50,446 bases of DNA from Candidatus Woesearchaeota archaeon (GCA_021734865.1 JAIPIC010000006.1:1-50446), one strand, 5' to 3'; positions 41,953-50,446 are shown, counted from the stretch's first letter. A program made the numbers and translations. The notes: a model not told the origin generated them from the letters alone.

Positions 41953-44577
41953 TCACGACTCCGTTACTTCCTCAATAATTTTTTTGATGTTAATGAAGCC
42001 ATTTTCACTTTTCGACACATCGATTCCATCTTCACCATAGCTGAACTGCACAATTTTGGTATTGGCTTCTCGTACAGTATAATCGTATTCTACTTTGACA
42101 TCCTGCATCGCGTTTGCAAGCCTTCTGTAAAGATAACCAGACTTAGGTGTTCTAAGAGCGGTATCCATCAGTGAATCTCTTCCTGTCATAGCTGCAAAGA
42201 AAAATTCGTGAGGCTTGAGTCCACTCTTGAAGCTGGAGGAGATAAATCCTCTTGCTGAAGGCCTGAGGTCACCTTTCTTAAAGCAAGAAAGGGTTCTTCC
42301 TTTAAATCCAAAATCAATCCTTTTTCCTCTCAGTGCCTGTTGTCCAACAACTGCACTCATCTGCGCCAAGTTGATGATGTTTCCCCTTGCACCTGAGTGG
42401 ACCATGATTGATGTTGGTGAACTCATATCACTGTATTCAAGCACAACTTCACCGGTATCGTTACGTGCTTTGTTCAGCAGTTCCAATATCCGAAGTTCAA
42501 GTGTCTCTACTATTGATCTTCCTGGAAGAGCTTCCATCTCTCCATCATGGAATACTTTAATAAGAGCCTCGATCTTTTTCTCAGCTTCTTGTAATATGCC
42601 TTGTATCTTCTCTGCTCCTTCACTTGGAAGATCCATATCAGATATCAGACATGAGAATCCCCTTTTTAATAATACCATTATTCCAAGCCTAAACAGTTTT
42701 CCGATTATGGATACAGTCATATCTGCACCGTATTTCTTATGCAGATCCCTAAGCAATAGGCCTGAACCTTCTCCTAAATTGGATTTATCAAGGACACCTG
42801 TTTTTAGATTACCACTTTTTATCAGGATGTATGAATCTGTCTGGCACTTCTCACGTTCGCACTCCACGCATTTTCTACATGATTTTGAGTGTCCAACAAA
42901 GTTAAAGTCATTTGGCAGGATACAGCTTACAACGTCCTTTCCTGAAACAATATCTTTCTTTGGCAGCTTAGAGAACGAGTCTTCTCCAACTGCTGATAGT
43001 AAATCAACTGCTTCATTATAGGTTAATGAATCCATCTCCCTTGTCAAAAGGAAGTTCCCAGTAATTGCATCCTGGTTGCATCCAATTATTGAAAGACCAT
43101 ATCTGGGACTAATCAACTGTGTCTGAACCTGGATAAGCAGTTCAGCTTCAGCTCTGGCTTCTTCTGTTTGAGGAATGTGAAGATTCATCTCATCCCCGTC
43201 AAAATCAGCGTTATATGGTGCGCAGACAGCTGGATTAAGCCTGAATGTTCTATAAGGCAGGACTCTCACTTTGTGGCACATCATTGACATCCTGTGCAGT
43301 GATGGCTGTCTATTGAATATAGCAATATCACCATCCATCAGATGCCTTTCGATAACATATCCTGGTTCAATCTCTTCTAGGAATGTTTCTTTTGTATCGT
43401 CTGTTATCTTCTTCTTCTTGCCATCAGGCCTGATTATATAGTTCGCTCCAGGATACTTTTTTGGCCCTCGGTCGACAAATTCTTTGAGGTACTCCATGTT
43501 CCATTCTGTAACACGTTCAGGAACTGTGAGTTTTTGAGCAATCTCATTTGGAACTCCCACTTCATTCAGATCAAGCAATGGATCTGGTGAGATAACTGTC
43601 CTTGCTGAGAAGTTTGTCCTTTTACCAGCAAGATTGTGTCTGATCCGTCCTTCTTTACTTTTAATACGCTCTGTGATCGTCTTAAGAGGCTGGCCACTTC
43701 TATGCCTTGCGGGCGGAAGCTGAGCGATATTGTTGTCAAAGAATGTGGTAATGTGATATTGCAGCAGATCCCAAAGATCCTCGATGATAATCTCAGGTGC
43801 TCCTGCGTTAATATTCTCAAATAACCGTTGGTTGATTCTCACTATATCTCCAAGCTTGTGCGTCAGATCGTCTTCGCTCCTCTCACCAGATTCCAAAGTA
43901 ATCGATGGTCTCATAGTGACCGGAGGAATGGACAAAATTGTAAGTATAAGCCATTCTGGTCTGACACTTTTTGGATTCAACCCAAGAATCTCACAATCAT
44001 CGTCTGAGATTTTTTCTAACCGAATCCTTATTTCAATTGGAGTAAGTCTTTTATCGTTTTCATAAAATGTTGAAGGCTTGTCGACAGTTATCTTATGTTG
44101 TTTTGCCTTACAATGAGGACATTTATTGATAGTCTTCAGACTTGTAACCATACTTTTTACTGATGCTTTTTTGCTGCTATGACCTGACTCTTCCTCAGCT
44201 TTGTTGATATTGTCAATAAAATCTCTGACTCTGCTACCTGAATAGAGTATTTTTCCACATTCTCTGCAGGTGCATTTTAGCATATTCAGTACTAAGGTAA
44301 CATATTTTATATGGATAACTGGCCTTGCAAGATCGATATATCCAAAGTGTCCAAAACACTCTTTTAGCTTACAACCACAAGTCCGGCATTTCAATCCTGG
44401 GTCGATTACTCCCAGCCTAGTGTCCATGAGTCCTCCATCAACAGGATAACCTTCCTTATCGTAAAGCTCAGGGGTCACTATCTTTGCTGCAGACATCTTC
44501 TTAATCATTTTTGGTGAAAAGACACCAAATGAGATCTTATCGACCTTTTTGAATACGCTTGGTTCATTATCTTCCAT
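41953..44577 (-). CDS. rpoA1: RNA polymerase subunit A'
   Basis: A' carries the active site of RNA polymerase. The 874-residue product has an N-terminal zinc site ([16 protein letters not shown]), a second Cys group (CTCRECGK), the [17 protein letters not shown] region and the catalytic [15 protein letters not shown] loop with three metal-binding Asp. A further [12 protein letters not shown] cluster near residue 570 sits in an insert of the funnel region. ATG 44577 is preferred to the GTG at 44586, because AGGTGG there is the ribosome binding site. Confidence 0.97.
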   Translation of the reverse strand: MEDNEPSVFKKVDKISFGVFSPKMIKKMSAAKIVTPELYDKEGYPVDGGLMDTRLGVIDPGLKCRTCGCKLKECFGHFGYIDLARPVIHIKYVTLVLNMLKCTCRECGKILYSGSRVRDFIDNINKAEEESGHSSKKASVKSMVTSLKTINKCPHCKAKQHKITVDKPSTFYENDKRLTPIEIRIRLEKISDDDCEILGLNPKSVRPEWLILTILSIPPVTMRPSITLESGERSEDDLTHKLGDIVRINQRLFENINAGAPEIIIEDLWDLLQYHITTFFDNNIAQLPPARHRSGQPLKTITERIKSKEGRIRHNLAGKRTNFSARTVISPDPLLDLNEVGVPNEIAQKLTVPERVTEWNMEYLKEFVDRGPKKYPGANYIIRPDGKKKKITDDTKETFLEEIEPGYVIERHLMDGDIAIFNRQPSLHRMSMMCHKVRVLPYRTFRLNPAVCAPYNADFDGDEMNLHIPQTEEARAEAELLIQVQTQLISPRYGLSIIGCNQDAITGNFLLTREMDSLTYNEAVDLLSAVGEDSFSKLPKKDIVSGKDVVSCILPNDFNFVGHSKSCRKCVECEREKCQTDSYILIKSGNLKTGVLDKSNLGEGSGLLLRDLHKKYGADMTVSIIGKLFRLGIMVLLKRGFSCLISDMDLPSEGAEKIQGILQEAEKKIEALIKVFHDGEMEALPGRSIVETLELRILELLNKARNDTGEVVLEYSDMSSPTSIMVHSGARGNIINLAQMSAVVGQQALRGKRIDFGFKGRTLSCFKKGDLRPSARGFISSSFKSGLKPHEFFFAAMTGRDSLMDTALRTPKSGYLYRRLANAMQDVKVEYDYTVREANTKIVQFSYGEDGIDVSKSENGFINIKKIIEEVTES

Positions 44578-44586
44578 TTTAGCCAC

Positions 44587-46389
44587 CTAATACTTAACTG
44601 CCAGATGCAGTCTTGGGTATATACCCAGTGATTTGAACTCGTCAAGCATCAGTTTAAATGCATATGACACTTCAATAAATGAAATCACTGTATTGTCTCC
44701 GCATAAAGGACAGTATGATCTGTTCTTGTATACATCATGCACTGCAATTATGCCGCATTCTTCGCAAACAGGAACAACAGTTCTGTCTGAATCAAACCTT
44801 TCTTTAAGAAGAAGGCTTGCTCCATGCGCTACAAATGTGTCCTTCTCCATCTCTCCCAGCCTGAGTCCCCCTTCTTTAGCACGTCCTTCTGTTGGCTGTC
44901 TTGTGAGCAGCTGGATCGGTCCGCGAGCACGAGAGTGCATCTTATTTGAGACCATATGTTTTAGCTTGAGATAGTACATGCTCCCAATGTAAATCTTTGC
45001 TTGAAGCGGTTTTCCTGAGATCCCATCATACATGGTCTCGGCACCGTTCTCCCTAAAGCCCAGTGAGAGCAATTCTTTCCTAATATCTTCTTCTTTTTCT
45101 GAATCAAAGATAGTTCCATCAACATGTCTTCCAGCAAGGGCTCCTGTTTTTCCGCTTACAAGTTCAATAAGATGAGACATTGTCATCCTAGAAGGGATTC
45201 CGTGCGGTGAGAATATCAGGTCTGGTATGATTCCAGATGCACTAAACGGCATGTCTGTCTGTTTAAGGATAAGTCCAATGACTCCTTTCTGTCCGTGTCG
45301 GGATGTGAATTTATCTCCTATTTCAGGGACTCTTTGATCTCTTAGTCTTACCTGAACAAGTTTATTACCTTCTTCGTTCTCAGTCAGAACAACAAAATCA
45401 ATAACTCCTTGCTCACTATGCGAGAGTGCTACAGATGATTCTCTTCTAATATTGCTAGTCAGATTGTACTCATCCATTCCTGACAGAAATCTAGGAGGGG
45501 ATGTTTTTCCAATAACAACATCTTCTTCTGAAACACTAGCACCGACACTGATGATGCCATCTTCTTCAAGAAATCTGTAATCCTTTTCACTTTTGTAACC
45601 CTTAACATCCTTATCAGGTATGCTAATTTCGTCAACTAGTCCACCTGCATAACGCAGTTCTTCTGCAACGAGTGGTCTGTAATACGAGGATCTGGAAAGG
45701 CCACGATCTATTGAACTTTGGTTGAACACGATTGCGTCTTCCATATTATATCCCTTATAGCTCATTATCGCAACAATTAGGTTCTGTCCTGCTGGGTGTT
45801 TTTCATAATCTGAAATATTATGCATCATTGACTGTACAATCGGCACCTGAGGTGTATGCATCAAATTTACATCCATATCCATTCTGACTGAAAAGTTTGC
45901 TGCATAAAAGCCAATAGCTTGTTTCTGGTTCTTTGAACCTGCATTAAGCCTTGTCGATTGGTTGAAGTTCCCAAATGGCACAAGTGATGTACACAAGCCC
46001 ACAATTACCATTGGAGATATCTCCATATGTGTGTGGTCTGGGGTTAATTCTTTCTCTGTGAATGCAATGTATGTGCTTTCTTCTTCCAGTGCATCGAGAT
46101 ATTCGATAAGACCCTGCGAAATCAAATCATGCCACTGCATCTCACCTTTCTCAATCTGTTTAAGATGATTATTGTTCAGTAAAGGAGCTCCATCTTTTAC
46201 GACGATCAGTGGTCTTCTGACTCTTCCTCTAACAGTGCTGATTATTACTTCATCAGAGTCTTCTGCATAGAGAATATTCAATACATCAGGAATTGCACCT
46301 GATCTCCTGTTCTCAATTACTTTGTTAACAAACTCCTGAGCGTTGTCGACTGAGCCGACAAAAATTCCGTTTAGCATTACTTCTGACAT
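44587..46389 (-). CDS. rpoB1: RNA polymerase subunit B'
   Basis: B' is the C-terminal part of the second largest subunit, which is encoded by two genes here as in many euryarchaeal and DPANN groups. The 600-residue product contains SYKGYNMEDAIVFNQSSIDR, the GDKFTSRHGQKGVIG motif of the active centre and HGIPSRMTMSHLIEL. A C-terminal zinc site (CEECGIIAVHD, CPLCGDN) is also present. ATG 46389 follows AGGTGA by 5 bases; the GTG at 46398 belongs to that site. It overlaps the rpoB2 end only in the ribosome binding site. Confidence 0.97.
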   Translation of the reverse strand: MSEVMLNGIFVGSVDNAQEFVNKVIENRRSGAIPDVLNILYAEDSDEVIISTVRGRVRRPLIVVKDGAPLLNNNHLKQIEKGEMQWHDLISQGLIEYLDALEEESTYIAFTEKELTPDHTHMEISPMVIVGLCTSLVPFGNFNQSTRLNAGSKNQKQAIGFYAANFSVRMDMDVNLMHTPQVPIVQSMMHNISDYEKHPAGQNLIVAIMSYKGYNMEDAIVFNQSSIDRGLSRSSYYRPLVAEELRYAGGLVDEISIPDKDVKGYKSEKDYRFLEEDGIISVGASVSEEDVVIGKTSPPRFLSGMDEYNLTSNIRRESSVALSHSEQGVIDFVVLTENEEGNKLVQVRLRDQRVPEIGDKFTSRHGQKGVIGLILKQTDMPFSASGIIPDLIFSPHGIPSRMTMSHLIELVSGKTGALAGRHVDGTIFDSEKEEDIRKELLSLGFRENGAETMYDGISGKPLQAKIYIGSMYYLKLKHMVSNKMHSRARGPIQLLTRQPTEGRAKEGGLRLGEMEKDTFVAHGASLLLKERFDSDRTVVPVCEECGIIAVHDVYKNRSYCPLCGDNTVISFIEVSYAFKLMLDEFKSLGIYPRLHLAVKY

Positions 46390-46394
46390 TTGAA

Positions 46395-47879
46395 TCACCT
46401 GGCCAGTTTAAGCCCCAAATTTTTGAGGTGCTTTATTGTCTCATCATCATCCAGTGTCTGGGTTATACTGGCCATCAGCGAGAGGTTCTTCCTCAGGCCG
46501 ATATTTGTTCCTTCAGGTGTTTCGATAGGGCAGAGCCGTCCAATATGTGTTGGATGAAGGCTTCTAGCCTCAAAGTTTTCCTGAGATGAAGATAATGGGC
46601 TTACGACCCTCTGCAAATGGCTGAGTGTCTCAAGGAAATTGATCCTCTGGATCCTCTGGCTTATCCCTTTTCTTCCACCTACCCAGTTACCGGTCGCTAT
46701 TGAACTATATATTCTAGATGTTAAAAGCTTATCCCTAATAACTACCTTAATAGAAGGGAACTTGCCTCTTTTAACTATCCTTTGAAAATTGTAAAGTACA
46801 TCTCCAATGAGAACTTTAAGATTGACTCTGAACAAATCAGCCAATAGGTCACCTGCGAGCTTTAATCTCTTGTTCTTGTAATGATCTTTATCATCCAGAC
46901 CAATCTCACCATTTGCAGCCAAGATGTATTTTTTTATCATCTTTGCTATGTTGTTTGCTTTGGCTTTGCGGTCCTCTTTTTCAATACCTATGTGTGGAAG
47001 CAGGAATTTATCAAGCAATTCATATATCCTGTCAATCCTGATCTCACGGGTTTGTGTGATACCTACTTTTTTTGCTATATAATCAGCTGCATCTTCAGGT
47101 GTTTTCATATCAATGAACTCATACAGGTTGATGTAGACTTCATCAAACTGCCTGTCTGAAGAGATTGCTGTCATTATATCCTCATCCTTAATGACACCAA
47201 GAGCTTTTAATATAATTACAACAGGAATTCTCTTAACTCTTGTAAAACTCATATAGAATATACCGTCCTTCATCCTTTCTATAAGGTGAGGTATCTTGAA
47301 TGAGCCTCTTTCTGAGAAGAATTTACCGACAAATTCACTAACTCCAATCTTTACTTTCTCTACAATAAATGAATTACTTGCCAAATCTTCAATATTTATC
47401 AAGACTCTTTCTGTTCCATTTATTATAAAATAACCACCCGGATCATCTGGGTCTTCTCCATGCTTAATAAGGTCTTCACGAGGACTGCCACTCAGATGGC
47501 AATACTTTGACTTAAGCATTATCGGTAGACTTCCTATCTGTGTCGTGAAAGATTCTCTCTGGACTCCATCAATGTGTGCAGATACTTCCATGAATATTGG
47601 TGCTGCATATGTTATCTTTCTTAATCTTGCTTCAACAGGAAATATATTCCTTTTTGATCCATCAGCCTCGATTATTTCTGGTTTTGTGACCCATATTTTG
47701 TCGAGTCTAATCTTAAACTCATCAATATTGTGTGGGATGATAGTAGGCTCAATCTCTTTGTTTTCATCAATAATAATCTGCAAGTCTCTGTCAATGAATG
47801 AATTAAATGAGTGCAGATTTGAACTAATTAATGAATTATCTGAAAAATACTTTTTCAATAGTGTTCTTGAATCAATCAT
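46395..47879 (-). CDS. rpoB2: RNA polymerase subunit B''
   Basis: B'' is the N-terminal half of the second largest subunit (protrusion and lobe). The 494-residue product starts MIDSRTLLKKYFSDNSLISS and has IGSLPIMLKSKYCHLSG and GGYFIINGTERVLI. The fork-loop region RSLHPTHIGRLCPIETPEGTN is near its end, followed by IGLRKNLSLMA. It overlaps rpoH by 8 bp. The split point to B' lies after this motif, as in other archaea with the B''/B' arrangement. Confidence 0.96.
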   Translation of the reverse strand: MIDSRTLLKKYFSDNSLISSNLHSFNSFIDRDLQIIIDENKEIEPTIIPHNIDEFKIRLDKIWVTKPEIIEADGSKRNIFPVEARLRKITYAAPIFMEVSAHIDGVQRESFTTQIGSLPIMLKSKYCHLSGSPREDLIKHGEDPDDPGGYFIINGTERVLINIEDLASNSFIVEKVKIGVSEFVGKFFSERGSFKIPHLIERMKDGIFYMSFTRVKRIPVVIILKALGVIKDEDIMTAISSDRQFDEVYINLYEFIDMKTPEDAADYIAKKVGITQTREIRIDRIYELLDKFLLPHIGIEKEDRKAKANNIAKMIKKYILAANGEIGLDDKDHYKNKRLKLAGDLLADLFRVNLKVLIGDVLYNFQRIVKRGKFPSIKVVIRDKLLTSRIYSSIATGNWVGGRKGISQRIQRINFLETLSHLQRVVSPLSSSQENFEARSLHPTHIGRLCPIETPEGTNIGLRKNLSLMASITQTLDDDETIKHLKNLGLKLAR

Positions 47880-48123
47880 TGATTACACCCCTATAATAGA
47901 CTGCCTGACCAACAGTCGGGCTTTTTCGTTCAATCTTAATAACATCCCCTTCTTTGACATTCAGATGCAAAATACCTGGATCAGATATCTTTATCTTTGG
48001 GATATTCGTCAAATCAATATTGTACTCATCCAGTAGCTCTTTCTTCTGTTGAACCGTCAATTTAGAATGAGTCGGAATTAGTATATGATCTCTTGCGTAA
48101 TTCTGTGCTTCTTTCTTGGCCAT
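47872..48123 (-). CDS. rpoH: RNA polymerase subunit H
   Basis: RpoH is the archaeal counterpart of the C-terminal domain of eukaryotic Rpb5. The 83-residue product contains HILIPTHSKLTVQQKKELLD, IKISDPGILHLNVKEGDVIK and the SPTVGQAVYYRGV end. GAGGTGGG lies just before the ATG. It opens the RNA polymerase operon. The start is only 22 bp from the 3' end of tRNA-Lys, so it probably shares a transcript with the upstream tRNAs. Confidence 0.95.
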   Translation of the reverse strand: MAKKEAQNYARDHILIPTHSKLTVQQKKELLDEYNIDLTNIPKIKISDPGILHLNVKEGDVIKIERKSPTVGQAVYYRGVIND

Positions 48124-48145
48124 TATAAACCCACCTCACCAAATA

Positions 48146-48258
48146 TGGGCCGGACGAGATTCGAACTCGCGACCACTCGATGCCTTGCACGAAATCAAAG
48201 GTTTAACCCTTGTTTTCGTTTAAAAGTCGAGTGCTCTACCAGGCTGAGCTACCGGCCC
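48146..48258 (-). tRNA. tRNA-Lys (TTT) with 39-nt intron
   Basis: The acceptor stem GGGCCGG/CCGGCCC with discriminator A, D stem GCTC/GAGC, anticodon loop CTTTTA-A and T arm GCGAG-TTCGAAT-CTCGT define the tRNA. A 39-nt intron (48182-48220) lies after position 37; its removal joins CTCGA to TCGAG and gives a 74-nt tRNA with no encoded CCA. Five bp separate it from tRNA-Asp and 22 bp from the rpoH start codon. Confidence 0.94.
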
Positions 48259-48263
48259 CTAAA

Positions 48264-48449
48264 CGCCCTGGCCGGGACATCCGAGAAAACAGCACGTGCT
48301 GCCATTCATTCGAACCCGAGTCGAAGCCTTTCTGCGATATAAGGCACGAATTAGCCTTAATTTTTTAAAGCGCGACAGGGCTTCATGATATTCCTGTAAC
48401 ACAAGACCATTGATCCGTCTTACGTCATACCAGACTACACTACCAGGGC
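48264..48449 (-). tRNA. tRNA-Asp (GTC) interrupted by three introns
   Basis: Four exons rebuild a complete tRNA-Asp. Exons: 48449-48429, 48389-48373, 48329-48309 and 48277-48264. Introns: 39 nt in the D loop (48428-48390), 43 nt after position 37 (48372-48330) and 31 nt in the T loop at 59/60 (48308-48278). The sum 73+39+43+31 equals the 186-bp gene. The mature form has acceptor GCCCTGG/CCAGGGC, anticodon arm AAGCC-CTGTCGA-GGCTT with GTC, T arm TCGGG-TTCGAAT-CCCGG, and discriminator G, all as expected for Asp. Each intron contains its own small helix (AAGAC/GTCTT, AAGGC/GCCTT, CAGCACGTGCTG), as splicing motifs need. The exact cut in the D loop may shift by a base or two. Confidence 0.9.
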
Positions 48450-48601
48450 ATTTCCAGTGAAAATACCAAATTTTCCTCAATTAACATAAATAAGCCTAAA
48501 TAAGGGTTTATTAGTTAAAAGAACGGATTTTTTGGCATAGTCGTGTTGTTTTGTTTCTGTTTAAAAACCTTTCTGTTTTTCATGTGTTTTCACTGGTTTG
48601 A
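48450..48601 (-). promoter_or_regulatory. Spacer between tRNA-Asp and tRNA-Tyr, with a possible promoter
   Basis: This 152-bp AT-rich spacer has no gene. A weak TATA-like TTATTTATG (minus strand, about 48487-48495) is placed to start transcription shortly before tRNA-Asp. It is the likeliest promoter for the tRNA-Asp, tRNA-Lys and RNA polymerase transcript. Confidence 0.35.
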
Positions 48602-48729
48602 TCCCCCCACCCGGACTTGAACCAGGAACCTTTCGGTGACCGTTAGCTGTCTGTTTTTCATCCATGGCAGTCGTGCCTTGTCAAACAGAATCTACAGCCG
48701 AACGCTCTAGCCAGTTGAGCTATAGGGGG
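48602..48729 (-). tRNA. tRNA-Tyr (GTA) with 54-nt intron
   Basis: The acceptor CCCCCTA/TGGGGGG with discriminator A begins with C1, as in archaeal tRNA-Tyr. The D stem is GCTC/GAGC, the anticodon arm TTCGG-CTGTAGA-CCGAA, and the T arm CCTGG-TTCAAGT-CCGGG. A 54-nt intron (48638-48691) follows position 37; without it the tRNA is 74 nt. CTTTATAAACC (minus strand, about 48756-48766) is a TATA box placed to start transcription about 6 bp before the 5' end. Confidence 0.93.
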
Positions 48730-48811
48730 TCGTGGCTTCGAAGAAGTCTCAAGGGGTTTATAAAGGTTATGGAAATACACAGGTGTCACAAGACCAATAA
48801 ATCGAGAACAT

Positions 48812-50269
48812 TTAAGCAAGAATGTTCAATTTCTTAGAGTTAGTTATCCTCTCCCTTTCACCTTGCTTATATTTAACGATTGTTGCAGGTAGCTTAATAC
48901 CACCGATTATAGTTAACCGAGATGCTATCCTATATGTAATAATCCGTTCTTCGTAAGGCTCAAGGTTAGGGAGGTTCCACTTTATGATTGTTCCGCGTTT
49001 ATCAAATTCAGCAATCTTATATGGCTGCAATGAACCAATGATTGATTCTTTGATAAGGCTTGCTATATGAGGTATTCTTTCAATGATAGTAAGATTATTA
49101 ACTGTTCTCCTAGAACGATTTTTAAGATGGATCATCAGTTTCATCTTGGATATGCCACCCTCTTTCTTGATTATCTCACTGGCCACTTTCATCACTGTTA
49201 TTGGGCTTCTGAGCATATAATATGATATTATCAACAGAAGTATTGTAAGTACCAGTATAACCAATGGCGTGTAATTTGTTGTAACAACCAAAACAGTAGA
49301 TTTATTTGGTTCTAGATCAAGATTGAATACAACATATTTCTGATTGTCTTCGGTGACGATCGTAGAAGCAGGATTGGTCTTAGTAAACCAACTCTCAACA
49401 TTTGAAACTTTGTATTTATAAGGATCAAGTGAATTAATATTGCCCCTATTTGTTATAATATATTTTCTCTCTGTAATCAGAAATTTTGAAGACTCTTCTT
49501 TTTTAATGTCCAAGTCAGAGTAGCTTAGAATCTTAATAGGTTTTTGTATTTCAGTCAAGTAGGCCTTTTCAAACATCACATAAAAATGTACAGTATCTTT
49601 TATCGGAACCTGCATAGGGTCAAAATTGACTAAAAATTCCTTTGTTACTTCTCCCATAGGTCCAAGATCGAGGGTTGTCTCCTCAGCGAAAAGCGAACCT
49701 TCCATCCGTAGAACAAGACCAGAAAGATTTCTCCAGTTTCTGTTGCTAATTGTAACCTTAATAGGGAGTTGATCTCTCGGGTCAATCTCATCTGGCATTT
49801 CTGCAGATGCTTTAACAGAAGGCACATATTGTAGAATTGGGGAGTCTTGTGCAGCCCTTTTTACAGGGATTACAAGCTCTGTGAGTGTTTTTGTATTGCG
49901 CGACTGAATCCTGACCCTAACAAGCTTAAATGCTGATTCAAAAGGTTCCAAAGGCTTCAATTTGAGTTTAGTGACATTAGTGTCATGCGCTCTTACTGTC
50001 AGGATATAATCCGAAAGGGGGTCTGTAACCACCTCCCATTTTAAGGTATCCACATCAGGTGAAGAGATAGTGAAGTCGTCTGCATAATTTTGATAGTTTA
50101 GAATAGTCAGCTGTGCAAGCGCAGTCTCTCCCTCATCAATGTTATCGTTAAGCATACGATATTTGACTTCAAAATCATCGGCTGCCAAAGTAAAACTAGC
50201 TAAAAGAATTATTATCAATATCCAAGTTAAGTTTTTTATTTTCATGAAACCCCGTCCTTTTCCAACCAT
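48812..50269 (-). CDS. Secreted, membrane-anchored surface protein of unknown function
   Basis: The 485-residue protein has a signal peptide (MKIKNLTWILIIILLASFTL then AADDF) and about 310 outer residues rich in beta-strand patterns like stacked CARDB/Ig-type domains. One membrane helix follows near residues 334-355 (TPLVILVLTILLLIISYYML). A cytoplasmic part of about 130 residues ends the protein and contains another beta-domain (KLMIHLKNRSRRTVNNLTII, then an IPHIASLI stretch). No enzyme motif is visible. A TATA box (about 50290-50300, minus strand) predicts initiation near 50269, so a leaderless start at 50269 is possible; ATG 50245 is the alternative, behind GGGG. Confidence 0.7.
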   Translation of the reverse strand: MVGKGRGFMKIKNLTWILIIILLASFTLAADDFEVKYRMLNDNIDEGETALAQLTILNYQNYADDFTISSPDVDTLKWEVVTDPLSDYILTVRAHDTNVTKLKLKPLEPFESAFKLVRVRIQSRNTKTLTELVIPVKRAAQDSPILQYVPSVKASAEMPDEIDPRDQLPIKVTISNRNWRNLSGLVLRMEGSLFAEETTLDLGPMGEVTKEFLVNFDPMQVPIKDTVHFYVMFEKAYLTEIQKPIKILSYSDLDIKKEESSKFLITERKYIITNRGNINSLDPYKYKVSNVESWFTKTNPASTIVTEDNQKYVVFNLDLEPNKSTVLVVTTNYTPLVILVLTILLLIISYYMLRSPITVMKVASEIIKKEGGISKMKLMIHLKNRSRRTVNNLTIIERIPHIASLIKESIIGSLQPYKIAEFDKRGTIIKWNLPNLEPYEERIITYRIASRLTIIGGIKLPATIVKYKQGERERITNSKKLNILA

Positions 50270-50326
50270 TCACTTAAACATAATCTTGTATATAAAGGTT
50301 TTGATGGATGGGCTCGTTTGCAAGTT

Positions 50327-50446
50327 TCACTTTGAACACCTCATTAGCATATTATGTGTAAAACATTTTGCGTAGAAATGTCTGGCTTGTTGCCAGACGG
50401 TACAACCCCTTAATGTTTCACCCATTCCTCTTTTGATCATGCTGTT
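50327..50446 (-). CDS. Transposase, C-terminal 39 residues (partial)
   Basis: The minus strand enters the window in an open frame that ends at TGA 50329-50327. It reads NSMIKRGMGETLRGCTVWQQ and continues to THNMLMRCSK. The S-M-IKR-x-x-G-x-x-LR pattern followed by an AKCFTHN helix is the usual end of IS5-like DDE transposases, where a Glu upstream completes the active site. It is partial because it leaves the window, so whether the gene is intact cannot be judged. The palindrome GTCTGGC-TTGTT-GCCAGAC (50380-50398) lies inside the coding frame. Confidence 0.6.
   Translation of the reverse strand, partial: NSMIKRGMGETLRGCTVWQQARHFYAKCFTHNMLMRCSK

Noticed and set aside
61-50345. Identical TTGAACACCTCATT at 61-74 and 50332-50345, close to both window ends, as a long duplication or IS end
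   Set aside because: The match stops after 14 bases. One copy is the ribosome binding site of the left transposase, the other is inside the end of the right transposase frame, so shared ancestry is not supported.
50380-50398. Perfect hairpin GTCTGGC-TTGTT-GCCAGAC as a terminator
   Set aside because: It lies within the coding frame of the partial transposase and has no following T-run on the plus strand.
1-50446. CRISPR array or cas genes
   Set aside because: No regularly spaced repeats of 24-40 bp with unique spacers and no Cas-like frames were seen; the repeats found are coding tandem repeats or transposon ends.

Overview
The window is archaeal chromosomal DNA, AT-rich (I estimate under 40% GC) and densely packed. 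The evidence is a split RNA polymerase gene set (rpoH, rpoB2, rpoB1, rpoA1, rpoA2) followed by eL30, NusA-KH, uS12 and uS7; eS1, acidic-stalk uL10/P1, aEF-1beta, proteasome beta, FttA/aCPSF1 and Dph2-like genes; TATA boxes about 26 bp ahead of leaderless ATGs, alongside GGTGA-type ribosome binding sites inside operons; and tRNA genes with bulge-helix-bulge-type introns. The lineage is uncertain. The small operons, odd tRNA introns, trimmed enzymes and a bacterial-type IspG suggest a DPANN-like (for example woesearchaeotal) archaeon, but this rests on gene content and not on a phylogeny.

Layout. 1-866: start of a transposase leaving the window and a small membrane protein. 1075-5321: ispG, convergent with a methyltransferase and pyruvate phosphate dikinase; the dikinase appears to start at a rare ATT codon. 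5335-7768: an AT-richer patch with a PDZ membrane protein and an EgtD-like methyltransferase. 7934-11008: uL1-uL10-P1 operon, with a leader resembling the L1 stalk of 23S rRNA, then a Bfr1/COG1340-like coiled coil. 11161-16699: zinc ribbon plus aEF-1beta, a 760-residue coiled coil, RtcA, a dolichol-kinase-like protein, a candidate small RNA, and a divergent proteasome-fold hydrolase. 16802-20460: amt-glnK-glnA nitrogen operon with a divergent Lrp/AsnC regulator.

20457-27824 is the most unusual protein-coding region. It is a tightly coupled three-gene unit encoding a 1327-residue multi-domain membrane protein and two paralogous putative lipoproteins, which share internal hydrophobic segments, Gly/Pro-rich linkers and a common C-terminal motif. 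I recognise no known system in it. 28010-30905: Dus, Ygr210/YchF GTPase, and an endonuclease V homologue lacking a catalytic Asp. 30892-34676: fttA, psmB, a non-autonomous inverted-repeat element with a target duplication, an intron-containing initiator tRNA, and eS1. 34845-38798: a Dph2-like protein missing its first domain, an amino-acid permease fused to a SAM methyltransferase, and a Kef-type antiporter.

39019-48123 is the RNA polymerase/str operon, reading leftward. Just upstream lie tRNA-Lys (one intron), tRNA-Asp (three introns, in the D loop, anticodon loop and T loop) and tRNA-Tyr (one intron). All four tRNA genes in the window are interrupted. The window ends with a secreted/membrane-anchored surface protein and the C-terminus of another transposase.

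The strongest candidates for something undescribed are the three-intron tRNA-Asp, the lipoprotein/giant-protein locus, the divergent Ntn hydrolase and the permease-methyltransferase fusion.
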